Shown: positions 26,424 through 35,168 of the stretch, piece after piece
How positions within the stretch are numbered: position 1 is the stretch's first letter
How the letters are laid out: each line of letters opens with the position of its first letter
Origin: a virus
Reading direction: 5' to 3' (one strand)
DNA length: 43,404 bases
Virus record (IMG/VR): IMGVR_UViG_3300008111_000108
Location: 1-43,404 of that record
Notes under the pieces: model-generated
What the model was told of the DNA's origin: nothing
The model's database searches: none
Seen by the model: the letters and a program-made list of their open reading frames with translations, nothing else
Translations under genes and position numbers: made by a program

Positions 26424-28960
26424 CTTCTACCTCCTCTTGAACCTGGTGAATTAGCTCCTGATCCTCCACCAGAACTTCCTCCTCCGCCTGTGCTACCTCC
26501 TGTGGCTCCTCCTGTTGCTGCTCCTACTGCATTAATAGCGGCACCTGCTGCAACCACTGTTGCAACCACCATATCAGTTGCTTCTTCTCTTTCTTCTTCA
26601 GTCATATCTGCACCAATGCTGCCAAGCGCTGCTAATGCTGCTCCTGGATTTGTTAATGCTGCCTCTAATAAAGCTCCTGGATCTTGAACTAATTCTATAT
26701 TTGCTGCAACTTCTGCAGTAATCACAAGCGCATTACCGTTTTCATCTGTTCTAACTTCTACAGGTGTAGATGGTGGCAGATCTGAGTAAGAAACTCCTGC
26801 TGCCTTAATTTCTGCTGCTGAAACAGACTCTCCAGGTGCAAGGTTCTCTATTAATTTTTCTACAACAACTTCTTTTTGCTCTTCAGTTAGTTTTCCTTCT
26901 TCTGCTGCTTTCTTTAATGCTTCTTCTTCTGCTTTAGCTTTTTCAGCTTCTGCTTTTGCCGCTTCTGCTTCTGCAGCTTTTGCTTCCGCTTCCGCTTTTG
27001 CATTAGCTTCTTCTTGTGCCTTAGCTTCCGCCTCAGCCTTAGCATCTGCTTCTGCTTGTGCCTTTGCCTCTGCTTCTGCCTTAGCATCTGCTTCTGCTTG
27101 TGCAGCTGCTTCAGCCTCTGCCGCTAATCTATCTGCCTCTGCTTTGGCTTCTGCTTCTGCCTGTGCTTTTGCTTCAGCTTCTGCTTTAGCTGCCGCTTCT
27201 TCTGCAGCTATACGATCTGCTTCTGCTTTTGCTGCAGCTTCCGCTGCTGCCTTGGCTTCTGCTTCTGCTTTTGCTGCAGCTTCCGCTGCTGCCTTAGCTT
27301 CTGCTTCTGCTTTTGCTGCAGCTTCCGCTGCTGCCTTAGCTTCTGCTTCTGCTCTTGCTGCAGCAGCTTCCGCTGCTGCTGCTTCTTGTGCAGCTTGTGC
27401 TGCTGCAGCTTCCGCTGCTGCATTTACTGCAGCAATTTGAGCGGCTCTTTGTTCTGCATAATAATTAACTGTAACCTGTGCAGCATTTGTCATAGCTGCT
27501 ACTGCCTCATTAACTTTAGATACTGCAGTATTTGCAAGGGTGTCGGCAGCCTGTACTGTTGCAGTTGCAGTCTCTTTAAGAGTATTAAGTGTTGCTACTT
27601 CAGTTTCTTTAACAGTAGTATTAGATGCTACTGCTGCTTCAGCAACCACCTTTTGTTCTTGTAATGTATTTAATACTGCAGTGTCAGCTGTCAATACTGC
27701 AACAGCCTCGTTCTTTACTTGAGTAAGAGTATTTAATTCTGCTGTCTCTGTAGCAACAACAGCTGTTTGCTCAGTAATTTGAGCTGTTATTTCTGTGTTT
27801 GTTACATTTGTCATTTGTTGTATTGGTGCACCTGCAGTTTCACGAACACCAGTACGTGGCCCTCCATATAAAGATGTTGTATTGCCAGCAACTGTTGCGA
27901 TACCTGTCCAATCACCAGACTCAGGATTAACAGTCATTGTCCAATTTACATTTGTAATTGGCCCATTATTATCTCCAAATCTATGAAGATCCCAATCAAC
28001 TGCAAGGGTAGTTTCTGTAGTTGTTACGGTTATGCCTGCACCTGGACCTGCACTCATAAAATCAGAACCATAAACAGATATATGTGGACCTGCTGGAAAA
28101 TCCCACCAATTAAAATCTCCTGTACCAAATGTTATTGTGGCCTTAGATGTTACATAGATTTGGCTGGCTGCTCCTTGACCTTCATAGACTGTATTGCCCA
28201 TCTTGATATCAAATGGTGTACTAATCTTAGTAGCGGCATCATACATAGGTGGGAGAATTGTAGTCGTGACAGTTGGCGTTTCTGGAGTAACTGGTGCAAC
28301 GTATCCTTCAGTTGTGTATGTCTTGCTATCTGATGGAGTATTTTGAAGAGCAGTCAATTCCGCAGTCTCTGTATTTACAACCGTTGTTTGAGCTGTAACT
28401 GCTGCTGTAGCAGTAGCAACCGCTTGAGTATCTGCCGCCACAACTGCTGTCTGAGACTCAACCTGTTGTGTTACAGTATTTAATGCGGCCTGTGAATTAT
28501 TAAGATTTTCTGTAGCAGCAGCAACAACCGTAGTTTGAGATGCAACTGCTGCCTGTGCTGTTGTAGCAACTGCCACTGCTGTCTCTGCAGACTGAATAGC
28601 GGTGTTTGCCTCTGATACTTTTACTGTTGCCTCTGCTACCGCTGTTGCTATAGGCTCTTGAGTAGTAGCAATTGTGGTTGCAGCCTGTGTATCTGTATTT
28701 GGCACATTGGCCTGAATAGTATTGACAATAGCTGTTGCTTGAGTTTCAGCAGCCTGCTGTAGTGTTGTTTCTGCTGTTTCTACCTTAGATACAACTGTCT
28801 CAACTGTAATAGGAGTGGTTGCTGTGGCTGTATCTGAAGATGGATTTGCTGGTGTTACTTGAACTGTAACTTCCTCAGCATGAGCATTGCTTGGCCCAAA
28901 AAGAAAGAGCCAGCCGATTATAAAAAGGCTGGTTAAAAAATACTGTAACTTTCTAGTCAA
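26417..28960 (-). CDS. Exported Ala-rich repeat protein, 847 aa
   Basis: Signal peptide residues 1-28 (AHA cleavage). Residues 30-215 and 395-500 are Thr/Ala-rich coiled coils. A beta domain with many Trp and Gly lies at about 225-390 (FNWWDFPAGPH, AVDWDLHRFG). Residues 515-670 are TolA-like Ala/Glu/Lys repeats, and a Gly/Ser tail ends GGRRW. TTG 28960 is the start, with AGGAG upstream. A leader hairpin captures part of that site and the operator palindrome covers the start codon. Probably a surface or virion fibre (inference). Confidence 0.65.
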   Translation of the reverse strand: MTRKLQYFLTSLFIIGWLFLFGPSNAHAEEVTVQVTPANPSSDTATATTPITVETVVSKVETAETTLQQAAETQATAIVNTIQANVPNTDTQAATTIATTQEPIATAVAEATVKVSEANTAIQSAETAVAVATTAQAAVASQTTVVAAATENLNNSQAALNTVTQQVESQTAVVAADTQAVATATAAVTAQTTVVNTETAELTALQNTPSDSKTYTTEGYVAPVTPETPTVTTTILPPMYDAATKISTPFDIKMGNTVYEGQGAASQIYVTSKATITFGTGDFNWWDFPAGPHISVYGSDFMSAGPGAGITVTTTETTLAVDWDLHRFGDNNGPITNVNWTMTVNPESGDWTGIATVAGNTTSLYGGPRTGVRETAGAPIQQMTNVTNTEITAQITEQTAVVATETAELNTLTQVKNEAVAVLTADTAVLNTLQEQKVVAEAAVASNTTVKETEVATLNTLKETATATVQAADTLANTAVSKVNEAVAAMTNAAQVTVNYYAEQRAAQIAAVNAAAEAAAAQAAQEAAAAEAAAARAEAEAKAAAEAAAKAEAEAKAAAEAAAKAEAEAKAAAEAAAKAEADRIAAEEAAAKAEAEAKAQAEAEAKAEADRLAAEAEAAAQAEADAKAEAEAKAQAEADAKAEAEAKAQEEANAKAEAEAKAAEAEAAKAEAEKAKAEEEALKKAAEEGKLTEEQKEVVVEKLIENLAPGESVSAAEIKAAGVSYSDLPPSTPVEVRTDENGNALVITAEVAANIELVQDPGALLEAALTNPGAALAALGSIGADMTEEEREEATDMVVATVVAAGAAINAVGAATGGATGGSTGGGGSSGGGSGANSPGSRGGRRW
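27231..27356 (-). repeat. Three tandem 42-base repeats inside the Ala-rich gene
   Basis: Nearly identical 42-base units begin at 27231, 27273 and 27315 and each encode 14 residues of Ala/Glu/Lys helix. They mark recent expansion, and length variation between isolates is likely. Confidence 0.7.
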
Positions 28961-28964
28961 CTAG
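28953..28964. promoter_or_regulatory. Palindrome operator copy 4
   Basis: CTAGTCAACTAG, identical to the copy at 614-625, covers the TTG start codon at 28960. Confidence 0.6.
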
Positions 28965-28971
28965 GTATCTC

Positions 28972-29009
28972 CTAAGTAATGCAATATCTTTGCTTACTTA
29001 GTAATTATA
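28972..29009 (-). promoter_or_regulatory. Promoter -10 and leader hairpin of the Ala-rich gene
   Basis: TATAAT on the minus strand at 29009-29004 is followed by an 8-bp hairpin, CTAAGTAA/TTACTTAG. The 3' arm ends within the AGGAG ribosome site. The hairpin could regulate translation. Confidence 0.5.
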
Positions 29010-29027
29010 GCAGAATGTTAGTTTAAA

Positions 29028-29210
29028 CTACTTACCATTATCTGTTTTATAAAAGCCAGTTCCTTTAAACTGAATTCCAAACGGGTTGTACACTTTTGTC
29101 ATTGCATAACCGCATTTTTCACATGTCTCTGGATCAGAGGCGTTAGCCATTGGCCGATTAACTTCTTTTGTGTAATCGCATTCTATGCATCCAAACTCAT
29201 ATGTTGGCAT
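29028..29210 (-). CDS. FmdB-type zinc-ribbon protein, 60 aa
   Basis: Starts MPTYEFGCIECDYTKEV, with C-x2-C repeated later (CEKCGY) and GIQFKGTGFYKTD, all hallmarks of the FmdB/CxxC putative regulator family. It may bind zinc and nucleic acid. Role in the phage unknown. It overlaps the preceding gene by a few bases. Confidence 0.8.
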   Translation of the reverse strand: MPTYEFGCIECDYTKEVNRPMANASDPETCEKCGYAMTKVYNPFGIQFKGTGFYKTDNGK

Positions 29211-29988
29211 CTATTAATTCCTTTACAAAATCATGCAGATAGTCTGCTTCTTCTTCGCAGTGTGCTCTGTCTATTAGAATATCATTAATTCCATATTGTT
29301 TCAAGTCATTTATTGTATTAATTACACATTCTTTATTCCCATATATTGTATTCATTTTGTCAACAGGGCTTAATGTCTTGGCTAGAGCTTCTGCCTCTTC
29401 TTGAGTGTCCTTGATTATTACTGAAAAATTGATCATTTTATTTGGTATATCTTTAAATGTAGATGGATTAAAAAGAAAATCTTTATACATTATTAGAGAG
29501 TAGTCTCCATAATCTTTGGCTGTTCTAACCGCTGTTGGAGCAGCACCACTTATTAAAATTGTTGGACGATTGTCTTTGTTGTTAAATAACTCTATATATT
29601 TTTTGACAAACTTTCTTACATAAAGTCTGCGCTTCTCTTTATCATCAACGTTAATATCTATGCCGTCTGGGTCAGTAGGATCTATTTCTCCAGGATAAAA
29701 TTCTCCAGAAACAAAATTAATCATTAACCTATTTTGCTGAATTTCATTAAATGATTTTGTCATCATATATAAATACTCTGGGCTCAATGCATATGGGCGC
29801 ATTGCAAACATGTATTTTATTTTTTTAGAGTGGTCTAAGGTTCTTGCTGCTTTAATCCAGTAGTCCGACATCTTTGTTCCAAATAAAAGCAAAACAGATT
29901 CATACCCAAACTTATCTAATTTATTAATTAACTCAGAAAGCTCATCTAAAGATATCTCTGGGTGTCTTGCCATCCAATGAAATTTCAA
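29197..29988 (-). CDS. LLM-class flavin oxidoreductase-like protein, 263 aa
   Basis: The TIM-barrel pattern of bacterial luciferase-like monooxygenases is visible: an early DKFGYESVLL helix-strand, INFVSGE near residue 95, then YVRKFVKKYIELF and SGAAPTAVRTAKDYGD around 150-165. These enzymes use reduced flavin to oxidise diverse substrates. It is shorter than typical (300-350 residues) and the substrate is unknown. Rare in phages. Confidence 0.6.
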   Translation of the reverse strand: MKFHWMARHPEISLDELSELINKLDKFGYESVLLLFGTKMSDYWIKAARTLDHSKKIKYMFAMRPYALSPEYLYMMTKSFNEIQQNRLMINFVSGEFYPGEIDPTDPDGIDINVDDKEKRRLYVRKFVKKYIELFNNKDNRPTILISGAAPTAVRTAKDYGDYSLIMYKDFLFNPSTFKDIPNKMINFSVIIKDTQEEAEALAKTLSPVDKMNTIYGNKECVINTINDLKQYGINDILIDRAHCEEEADYLHDFVKELIDANI

Positions 29989-30000
29989 AATATTCTCTAT

Positions 30001-30081
30001 CTATTTGGTGAGCAGTTTAAACACATGCTCAGGTGTATCCCAAGGCGTAACTATTAGCCCGTGTCCACGAATGGCGGACAA
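30001..30081 (-). CDS. Possible small protein, 26 aa
   Basis: A TTG at 30081 starts a 26-residue frame with sensible composition (IRGHGLIVTPWDTPEHVF). AAGACA, 17 bases, TATAAT lies just upstream. It may be a real leaderless peptide or only a leader for the LLM gene. Confidence 0.4.
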   Translation of the reverse strand: MSAIRGHGLIVTPWDTPEHVFKLLTK

Positions 30082-30093
30082 GATAATTATACC

Positions 30094-30513
30094 TTACTTG
30101 ATTTTAATTGTCTTTGGCTTTTTATCTTCTGGCACAATTTTCTCAACTGTGACTGATAGCAAGCCGTTCTTTAATTCAGCACCAGTGACTTCCATATATT
30201 CACCAAGCGCAAATGTGCGTGTGAATTTACGAGCAGCAATTCCTTTATGGATTGCTTCACCAGCATCTTCTGTTGATGCTTCACCCTTAATTACAAGAGT
30301 TCCATTGTCTACAGTTACATCTACGTCCTTCTTGTCAAACCCAGCCAGTGCTAGGTCGACACGAAATACGTCTTCATCTACCTTTACAATGTTGTAAGGT
30401 GGATATGACTGATGTGAAGCTGTTGTATGTACTGAATTTAGGCGATCAAACATATCGTTGAAGCCAATAAAAAAAGGATCTTTAAATAGATCCAATGCAA
30501 AATGTGTTACCAT
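30094..30513 (-). CDS. Hsp20 small heat-shock chaperone, 139 aa
   Basis: The alpha-crystallin domain spans residues 40-130: YNIVKVDEDVFRVDLALAG at the start, NGTLVIKGE in the middle, and GLLSVTVEKIVPE at the end, where the A-x-x-x-G-x-L motif appears as AELKNGLLSV. It binds unfolding proteins without ATP. It has its own strong promoter and AAAGGAGG site, with an inverted repeat over the transcription start. Confidence 0.92.
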   Translation of the reverse strand: MVTHFALDLFKDPFFIGFNDMFDRLNSVHTTASHQSYPPYNIVKVDEDVFRVDLALAGFDKKDVDVTVDNGTLVIKGEASTEDAGEAIHKGIAARKFTRTFALGEYMEVTGAELKNGLLSVTVEKIVPEDKKPKTIKIK

Positions 30514-30540
30514 TTTATTCCTCCTTTAAGCGAATAAATT

Positions 30541-30602
30541 AATATACGGGCCCCATATGGCGACCCGTATATTATTATAGCAAATATTAAAATATATGTC
30601 TA
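30541..30602 (-). promoter_or_regulatory. Hsp20 promoter with inverted-repeat operator
   Basis: TAGACA (30602-30597), 17 bases, TATAAT (30579-30574). A perfect 10-bp inverted repeat, AATATACGGG/CCCGTATATT (30541-30573), abuts the -10 and spans the start. It matches neither CIRCE nor HAIR. Confidence 0.7.
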
Positions 30603-30815
30603 TTACTTCTTCTTTGGCGCTGTCTTCTTTGCTACTGTCTTCTTAGCTGTTGTCTTCTTAGGAGCTTCTGTCTTCTTGACAGGTGCCTTCTTGACTGCTG
30701 GCTTCTTCTTAGCTGGCATCAGTTCTTCCTCCTTATCAATATTTTCAATGAACGCATCAACGTCCAAACCATCTGGAATTGTAAACCATTTCTTAATCTT
30801 TTTTATTAATGTCAT
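30603..30815 (-). CDS. Lys/Ala/Pro-rich basic protein, 70 aa
   Basis: The N-terminal 32 residues are a small domain (KKIKKWFTIPDGLDVDAFIENID). The rest is a histone H1-like tail of KKPAVKK/KKTTAKK repeats, so DNA binding is likely. It has an almost perfect AAAGGAGG site and follows tRNA-Arg. Confidence 0.75.
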   Translation of the reverse strand: MTLIKKIKKWFTIPDGLDVDAFIENIDKEEELMPAKKKPAVKKAPVKKTEAPKKTTAKKTVAKKTAPKKK

Positions 30816-30837
30816 CTTAACCTCCTTTCTTATTATA

Positions 30838-31899
30838 TCATTTTGCGCCTTCGGCAGGAGTCGAACCTGCGACCAAGACCTTAGAAGAGTCCTGCTCTGT
30901 CCTCTGAGCTACGAAGGCATCTTGAAACTCTTTGTCTGAATCAAGCCTTTTTGCTATGAACATTCCATTTGACACATTGTATCTTTTCTTTGTCCAGTTC
31001 ATATTATACTTTTCAAACACGTCTTTGTAAAGGCCTACGGGATAAAATTCTGTTTCAATTTCAAATATTTTTGCATCTTTATTTGCAAAAATACAATTAA
31101 GCAAAGATGATCCACTTTGAACAACTATATGACTTGCTTCTTGGACTATTCTTATTTGCTCAAACACAGAATGATTCTCAAAATAAACAATCTCATACCC
31201 TCTTTCTTTCAGGTACTCAATCAAAAAATCTTCGTTTTTAAGAGATCTATCTTCATAATTTTTTCTTGTAATATAGATTCTTGTATCCTTCATCTTATAC
31301 CTGGGAGCCCATTTAAATAGCAACTCAACTCTATAGTCTAAAGATTCTGGGGTTTGTGAGACACAAGGCTCATGTGGGAAATAGCTTTTAAAGTAAAGCT
31401 CTTTTGGATAAGAATGTGTTAGATGTTCAGTATAAAGATATTCTTTTTTATCAAAAAATATAAATGCAGATCTTGGACACATTTCTTTATATTCTTTTGA
31501 GTCAATTGAATAACATACATAATCTATTTTATGATTTTCTAAAAGCTGCCTGAAGCAGTACATGTTTGGATCGCCAGTCTTTCTCCAACCATGCGGAATT
31601 TTTTCTTCTTTGGAGTAATTTTCGTCTGCATTTACAACAACAACAAGTTTAAAATTAATTGAGTTATTATGTAGATACAATATGTTTGTCCAAATTTCCA
31701 TAATGTTGTGATAATATTTTTCTATATATGGTATTACATAAACATCGTGGTGAAAGTTTGCTACATTTTTGTCATCAAACTTTGGATAAGGTACAGTATT
31801 GTCATTATGCAATAGTTGTTTTTTATTAACAAATTTTGGCTTTGCTACCCTTAATGCAAATGTTGTTGGTGAAAAGGATATAACGTCTAGTATTTTCAT
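30838..31899 (-). CDS. GT61-type glycosyltransferase whose 3' end encloses tRNA-Arg, 353 aa
   Basis: Residues 185-320 match the DUF563/GT61 pattern: RIYITRKNYEDR, NEDFLIEYLKERGYEIV, then ASHIVVQSGSSLLNCIFA and IFEIETEF. The last 27 residues are a translation of tRNA-Arg, so either the tRNA lies inside the gene or its arrival replaced the original end. One-base overlap with the GDPD-like gene. Acceptor unknown. Confidence 0.75.
   Translation of the reverse strand: MKILDVISFSPTTFALRVAKPKFVNKKQLLHNDNTVPYPKFDDKNVANFHHDVYVIPYIEKYYHNIMEIWTNILYLHNNSINFKLVVVVNADENYSKEEKIPHGWRKTGDPNMYCFRQLLENHKIDYVCYSIDSKEYKEMCPRSAFIFFDKKEYLYTEHLTHSYPKELYFKSYFPHEPCVSQTPESLDYRVELLFKWAPRYKMKDTRIYITRKNYEDRSLKNEDFLIEYLKERGYEIVYFENHSVFEQIRIVQEASHIVVQSGSSLLNCIFANKDAKIFEIETEFYPVGLYKDVFEKYNMNWTKKRYNVSNGMFIAKRLDSDKEFQDAFVAQRTEQDSSKVLVAGSTPAEGAK
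30846..30918 (-). tRNA. tRNA-Arg (TCT)
   Basis: Acceptor GCCTTCG/CGAAGGC, anticodon loop CTTCTAA (anticodon TCT), T arm GCAGG-TTCGAAC-CTGC. CCA is not fully encoded. It reads AGA, a codon enriched in AT-rich genes. The whole tRNA lies inside the 3' end of the GT61 frame, same strand. Confidence 0.92.
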
Positions 31900-32366
31900 T
31901 ACATTTCTTCTTTAATCATTTTTTCTACCTTGTTACAGTAGTCTGTGCATACTCCGTAGATCTCTCCGCCGACATCTTTAAAGTCATCTAGCTCTGGAAG
32001 CACAGAAATTGAATACGGTGTAAGAGGTCTTCCTGGATACGTCCAAAGATAATTATTGCTTGTTAAAGTAAAATCATCTTTCTGATGCCAAAAATATTTA
32101 TAGTACTTTACAGAGTTGCTAAAATAGTAAAGGGCTTCTACGTTTTTGCAATGCCACCATGCCTTATTACTTAAACTTTCAACAACATCTAGGGTTGTTT
32201 CGTATTGTGGAAAATCATGACCAAAAAATACAATATCATTTTCATACATCCAGATATCTATTTCTACTTCAAATCCTTTTCTTATTGCATCAGTTATGTG
32301 CAGTAAAGAATTTTCTTTTTCTGGCTCTGGACCATTTGTGTTTCCACGGTGAGCTATAATCTTCAT
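31899..32366 (-). CDS. GDPD-like phosphodiesterase domain, 155 aa
   Basis: IIAHRGNTNGPE and EVEIDIW--DIVFFGHD give the His-Arg, Glu-x-Asp and second His of glycerophosphodiester phosphodiesterases (PI-PLC-like TIM barrel). It is shorter than usual (about 240), so it may be a minimal or specialised form. Adjacent cupin and GT genes suggest action on a surface polymer. Confidence 0.65.
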   Translation of the reverse strand: MKIIAHRGNTNGPEPEKENSLLHITDAIRKGFEVEIDIWMYENDIVFFGHDFPQYETTLDVVESLSNKAWWHCKNVEALYYFSNSVKYYKYFWHQKDDFTLTSNNYLWTYPGRPLTPYSISVLPELDDFKDVGGEIYGVCTDYCNKVEKMIKEEM

Positions 32367-32692
32367 TGCTTTACTACTACCACCTTGTCATTTGTAATGC
32401 CTGGAACCTTAACGCAAACGACTTCGCAGTCTTCAATAAATTCTGGGTCTGCTATCTCGTAAGGGTACAGTATAAATACATCACCAGATTTTAAAATTTG
32501 GTCTTGCATTTTCATTGTTCCACGGACCAATAAGTTTACCTCAATAATTTTTTCTTGATAATGTGTTGGCCAAGATTCTCCTTTATGATGATATTTATAT
32601 GACACCTCACAAGCATCTGTTTGAAAAGCTGCTTTAGGAAAGTTTCCAACAAACCATCCTCCAATAGTATCCTCTAGCCTAGACAACTTCAT
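32363..32692 (-). CDS. Cupin-like sugar-modifying protein, 109 aa
   Basis: ATG 32692 overlaps the upstream stop (ATGA). Residues 30-100 look like a single cupin barrel: HHKGESWPTHYQE and then SGDVFILYPYEIAD. Metal-binding His residues may be present at HH and H. Possible isomerase or metal-binding cupin. Substrate unknown. Confidence 0.6.
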   Translation of the reverse strand: MKLSRLEDTIGGWFVGNFPKAAFQTDACEVSYKYHHKGESWPTHYQEKIIEVNLLVRGTMKMQDQILKSGDVFILYPYEIADPEFIEDCEVVCVKVPGITNDKVVVVKQ

Positions 32693-33783
32693 AGCCCAAG
32701 ATCCTCCCAATATTGATTTTCAAAACCTTCGTCAGTTAAAACATTTAATGACATTGATCTGTCTGGATCACTGTGCGTTAGCTTATCATTAATAAGAATT
32801 CTGGTTCCGCTTGTCATTCCCATAATAAGCAAATCCCATGGCAATCCAATTTCATTTAATTGCTTCTCTGTAAAATGTCTTGCAGATTCTTTTCTTGCAG
32901 TAACCAAAATTATTTTATGCCCCTTAGAATCCCATTCATTAAACTTTTTAACCACTCCTGGCAAAGCAATTGTATCTGATTTTTGAAGATCAGTAAACCT
33001 ATGTGCATGCTTTAATATCGTTCCGTCAATATCACAAAATATAGTTTTAGGCTTTTCTGTATAAAATTCTTTTATTTTTCCAATATAAATTTCTACGTCT
33101 TCTGGTGTACCAAGATTAATATACTCATTATTTGGAATTTTATAAGGAGTTATATTTAACCCACGATCTATAAGTATCTGATAGGTTTGAGAAACATAAA
33201 CCTCATCTGCAAGGTCATTGTCCAAAAGAATTTTGGCTGATTCTACAAAGTCTTTGCCATGTTTCCAGTAATGAATACCTATTAAGGCATCGTTGGATAT
33301 AGGATCTTTTTCAACTATTCTAACAATTTTTTCATTTACTATCTCAACATAACTATGCTTTGGGTCGGTAGCTTTAAATAGCACAACAGCGCCGTCAGAA
33401 CCACCAGATCTAACAGAATTTAAAAAATCTTCTGCCTGCCAGTTCATTCTCTGATCACAGTTTGCAATAATTAGTTCATCGCTATTGTTGATATACTTTT
33501 CTGCATACAGAGCTGCGTCTGAGGCCCCTCTTTGCTTTTGGTCTACTTGAATCTCGATACAGTCTGGGGATATACTCTTTAGCACATAAGTTAATCTTTC
33601 GTTATATTCTTTGTTTTTATATTTTTTTGTAATAAAAATATAACGACCTTTAACTCCCAAAGTTTTTACAGCATGCTCAATTAAAGTTTGTCCTTCTACT
33701 ACGTAAAGTGGTTTAGGCGTATCAATTCCCTTAGCAGAAAATCTCTTTCCTTCCCCTGCTAGTGGGATAACAATGTTAATCAT
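32689..33783 (-). CDS. Nucleotidyltransferase fused to HAD phosphatase, 364 aa
   Basis: Residues 1-235 are a sugar-1-phosphate nucleotidyltransferase (IPLAGEGKRFSAKGIDTPKPL, NCDQRM, GIHYWK). Residues 245-364 are a HAD phosphatase (IFCDIDGTIL, LVTARKE). Such fusions prepare nucleotide-activated sugars or alditols for capsule-like polymers. It overlaps genes on both sides. Confidence 0.85.
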   Translation of the reverse strand: MINIVIPLAGEGKRFSAKGIDTPKPLYVVEGQTLIEHAVKTLGVKGRYIFITKKYKNKEYNERLTYVLKSISPDCIEIQVDQKQRGASDAALYAEKYINNSDELIIANCDQRMNWQAEDFLNSVRSGGSDGAVVLFKATDPKHSYVEIVNEKIVRIVEKDPISNDALIGIHYWKHGKDFVESAKILLDNDLADEVYVSQTYQILIDRGLNITPYKIPNNEYINLGTPEDVEIYIGKIKEFYTEKPKTIFCDIDGTILKHAHRFTDLQKSDTIALPGVVKKFNEWDSKGHKIILVTARKESARHFTEKQLNEIGLPWDLLIMGMTSGTRILINDKLTHSDPDRSMSLNVLTDEGFENQYWEDLGL

Positions 33784-34096
33784 TTGGGATGTCCTCCTGT
33801 TGAAAATCTATAAGGCCGTACTCTTTAGCCCTGTGATATCCCTCTTTTGATATTCTAAACATTGGCTCCAAGTCTTCGTCATATTCTACTTCTAACAATC
33901 CCTCTTCGTATAAAGCTGTAAGGGCTTGATCTACATGCTCCATGTGTGCATCCCATAGTTCTGGTGCTAACTCTTGTGCCATTTCGTTAATTGAATATAT
34001 AGGCTCTCCATTTTCATCTAAGCCTTCTAGCTCCACTACTCCTAGGTCAACATAGTAACCTAGCTTTTCTTTCCAGTCATTGTCGTTAAATTCCAA
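33776..34096 (-). CDS. Acidic hypothetical protein, 106 aa
   Basis: Acidic, with a predicted helix-turn-helix-like middle (HVDQALTALYEEGLLEVEYD, then RISKEGYHRAKEYG), which resembles a winged helix. Role unknown. It may be a regulator or small phage protein inserted into the glycan cassette. Confidence 0.6.
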   Translation of the reverse strand: MEFNDNDWKEKLGYYVDLGVVELEGLDENGEPIYSINEMAQELAPELWDAHMEHVDQALTALYEEGLLEVEYDEDLEPMFRISKEGYHRAKEYGLIDFQQEDIPND

Positions 34097-35168
34097 AAAA
34101 ACCAGCTCCTTTATATTTATCTAAAATGTTGTACAGATCCCTATTCAATTCTCCATCGCCATTTCTTAACTCAATACTTATTACATCTATTGGAGATATT
34201 TCTGTTAAGTAGGAGTAGCTAAAATTATATCCTTTATTTGTATAAACTTCTATAAGAATTGTATCATTTTTTGCAACAAAACCACCAAGTAATCCAGTTC
34301 CACACAGCCCAGCAATATGAGTCGCATTAAAGTAAAAATTTAACTGGTCTATGTATCCATACTTAGACATTACTATAGGAACAAATCCATGTTTTTTAAA
34401 ATAATCTTTAACTATATATTCTTTTTTAAATATTCTTTGCGGAAAAGTCTTTGACTTAGTCCATTTAGAATTAGCATCTGACCTGTCTATATATATTTTT
34501 TTGGGCAAAGACTCGTCTTCCTTTAAAAAATTATGGAACCTTTTCCTTATTAATATCATACCGTCTTTTTGCCAGGAAGCAGATATATTTTCTAGGCCTG
34601 ACCAAGGAGCATGGTCATAAACGGTGTATGTTTGGTTTTCATAAACAAATTTATAGCTATTCAGGTAGTATGGTTTCTTAATTCTTTTTCGTGCAAAGGT
34701 TTTTGGATCAATCATATGCCTTAAATCAAAAATTGTATATGCATTTTCAACTACAAAATTAAATGAAGAATAGTTATATATATTAGTTTTATCAAGATCT
34801 TCCCCTAAATACATCTTTACGGCATCTTCAAAGTATGCAAATTTATGATCATAATCTTTTTTATTAATTTGTTCAACAAATTCTTTTAATGTTTGTATTG
34901 GGGTGTCGCTAATATAATGACTAATATTTAAAAACAAAAGCTTTAGGTCTGGCACTTCTTGTAACAATAATTCATACTGCGTAAGTTGTTCAGATATAAA
35001 ATGCCACAAAAATTCATCTGGAGTTATTATAAAATAATTTCCTTCTAAGAAAACTTCTTCTCTACCCTGAGAATAGCTGTGGCTTTTTCTAAAGTTTTTT
35101 AAACAATAGTACTCTACTTTATCTGTATTATAAATTTCTGCAGAGTCAAATATGCACTCATAACTCAT
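34086..35168 (-). CDS. Second GT61-like glycosyltransferase, 360 aa
   Basis: The C-terminal half carries the GT61 pattern: IDRSDANSKWTKS, IVKDYFKKHGFVPIVMSKYGYIDQLNFYFNATHIAGLCGTGLLGGFVA, with IEVYTNKGY. It shares the layout of the gene at 30838 but little sequence. Acts on an unknown acceptor. Overlaps the next gene. Confidence 0.65.
   Translation of the reverse strand: MSYECIFDSAEIYNTDKVEYYCLKNFRKSHSYSQGREEVFLEGNYFIITPDEFLWHFISEQLTQYELLLQEVPDLKLLFLNISHYISDTPIQTLKEFVEQINKKDYDHKFAYFEDAVKMYLGEDLDKTNIYNYSSFNFVVENAYTIFDLRHMIDPKTFARKRIKKPYYLNSYKFVYENQTYTVYDHAPWSGLENISASWQKDGMILIRKRFHNFLKEDESLPKKIYIDRSDANSKWTKSKTFPQRIFKKEYIVKDYFKKHGFVPIVMSKYGYIDQLNFYFNATHIAGLCGTGLLGGFVAKNDTILIEVYTNKGYNFSYSYLTEISPIDVISIELRNGDGELNRDLYNILDKYKGAGFFGI

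Noticed and set aside
27144-27440. Ala/Ser-rich rightward frame
   Set aside because: Mirror frame of the 42-base repeats of the leftward gene. No promoter or ribosome site.
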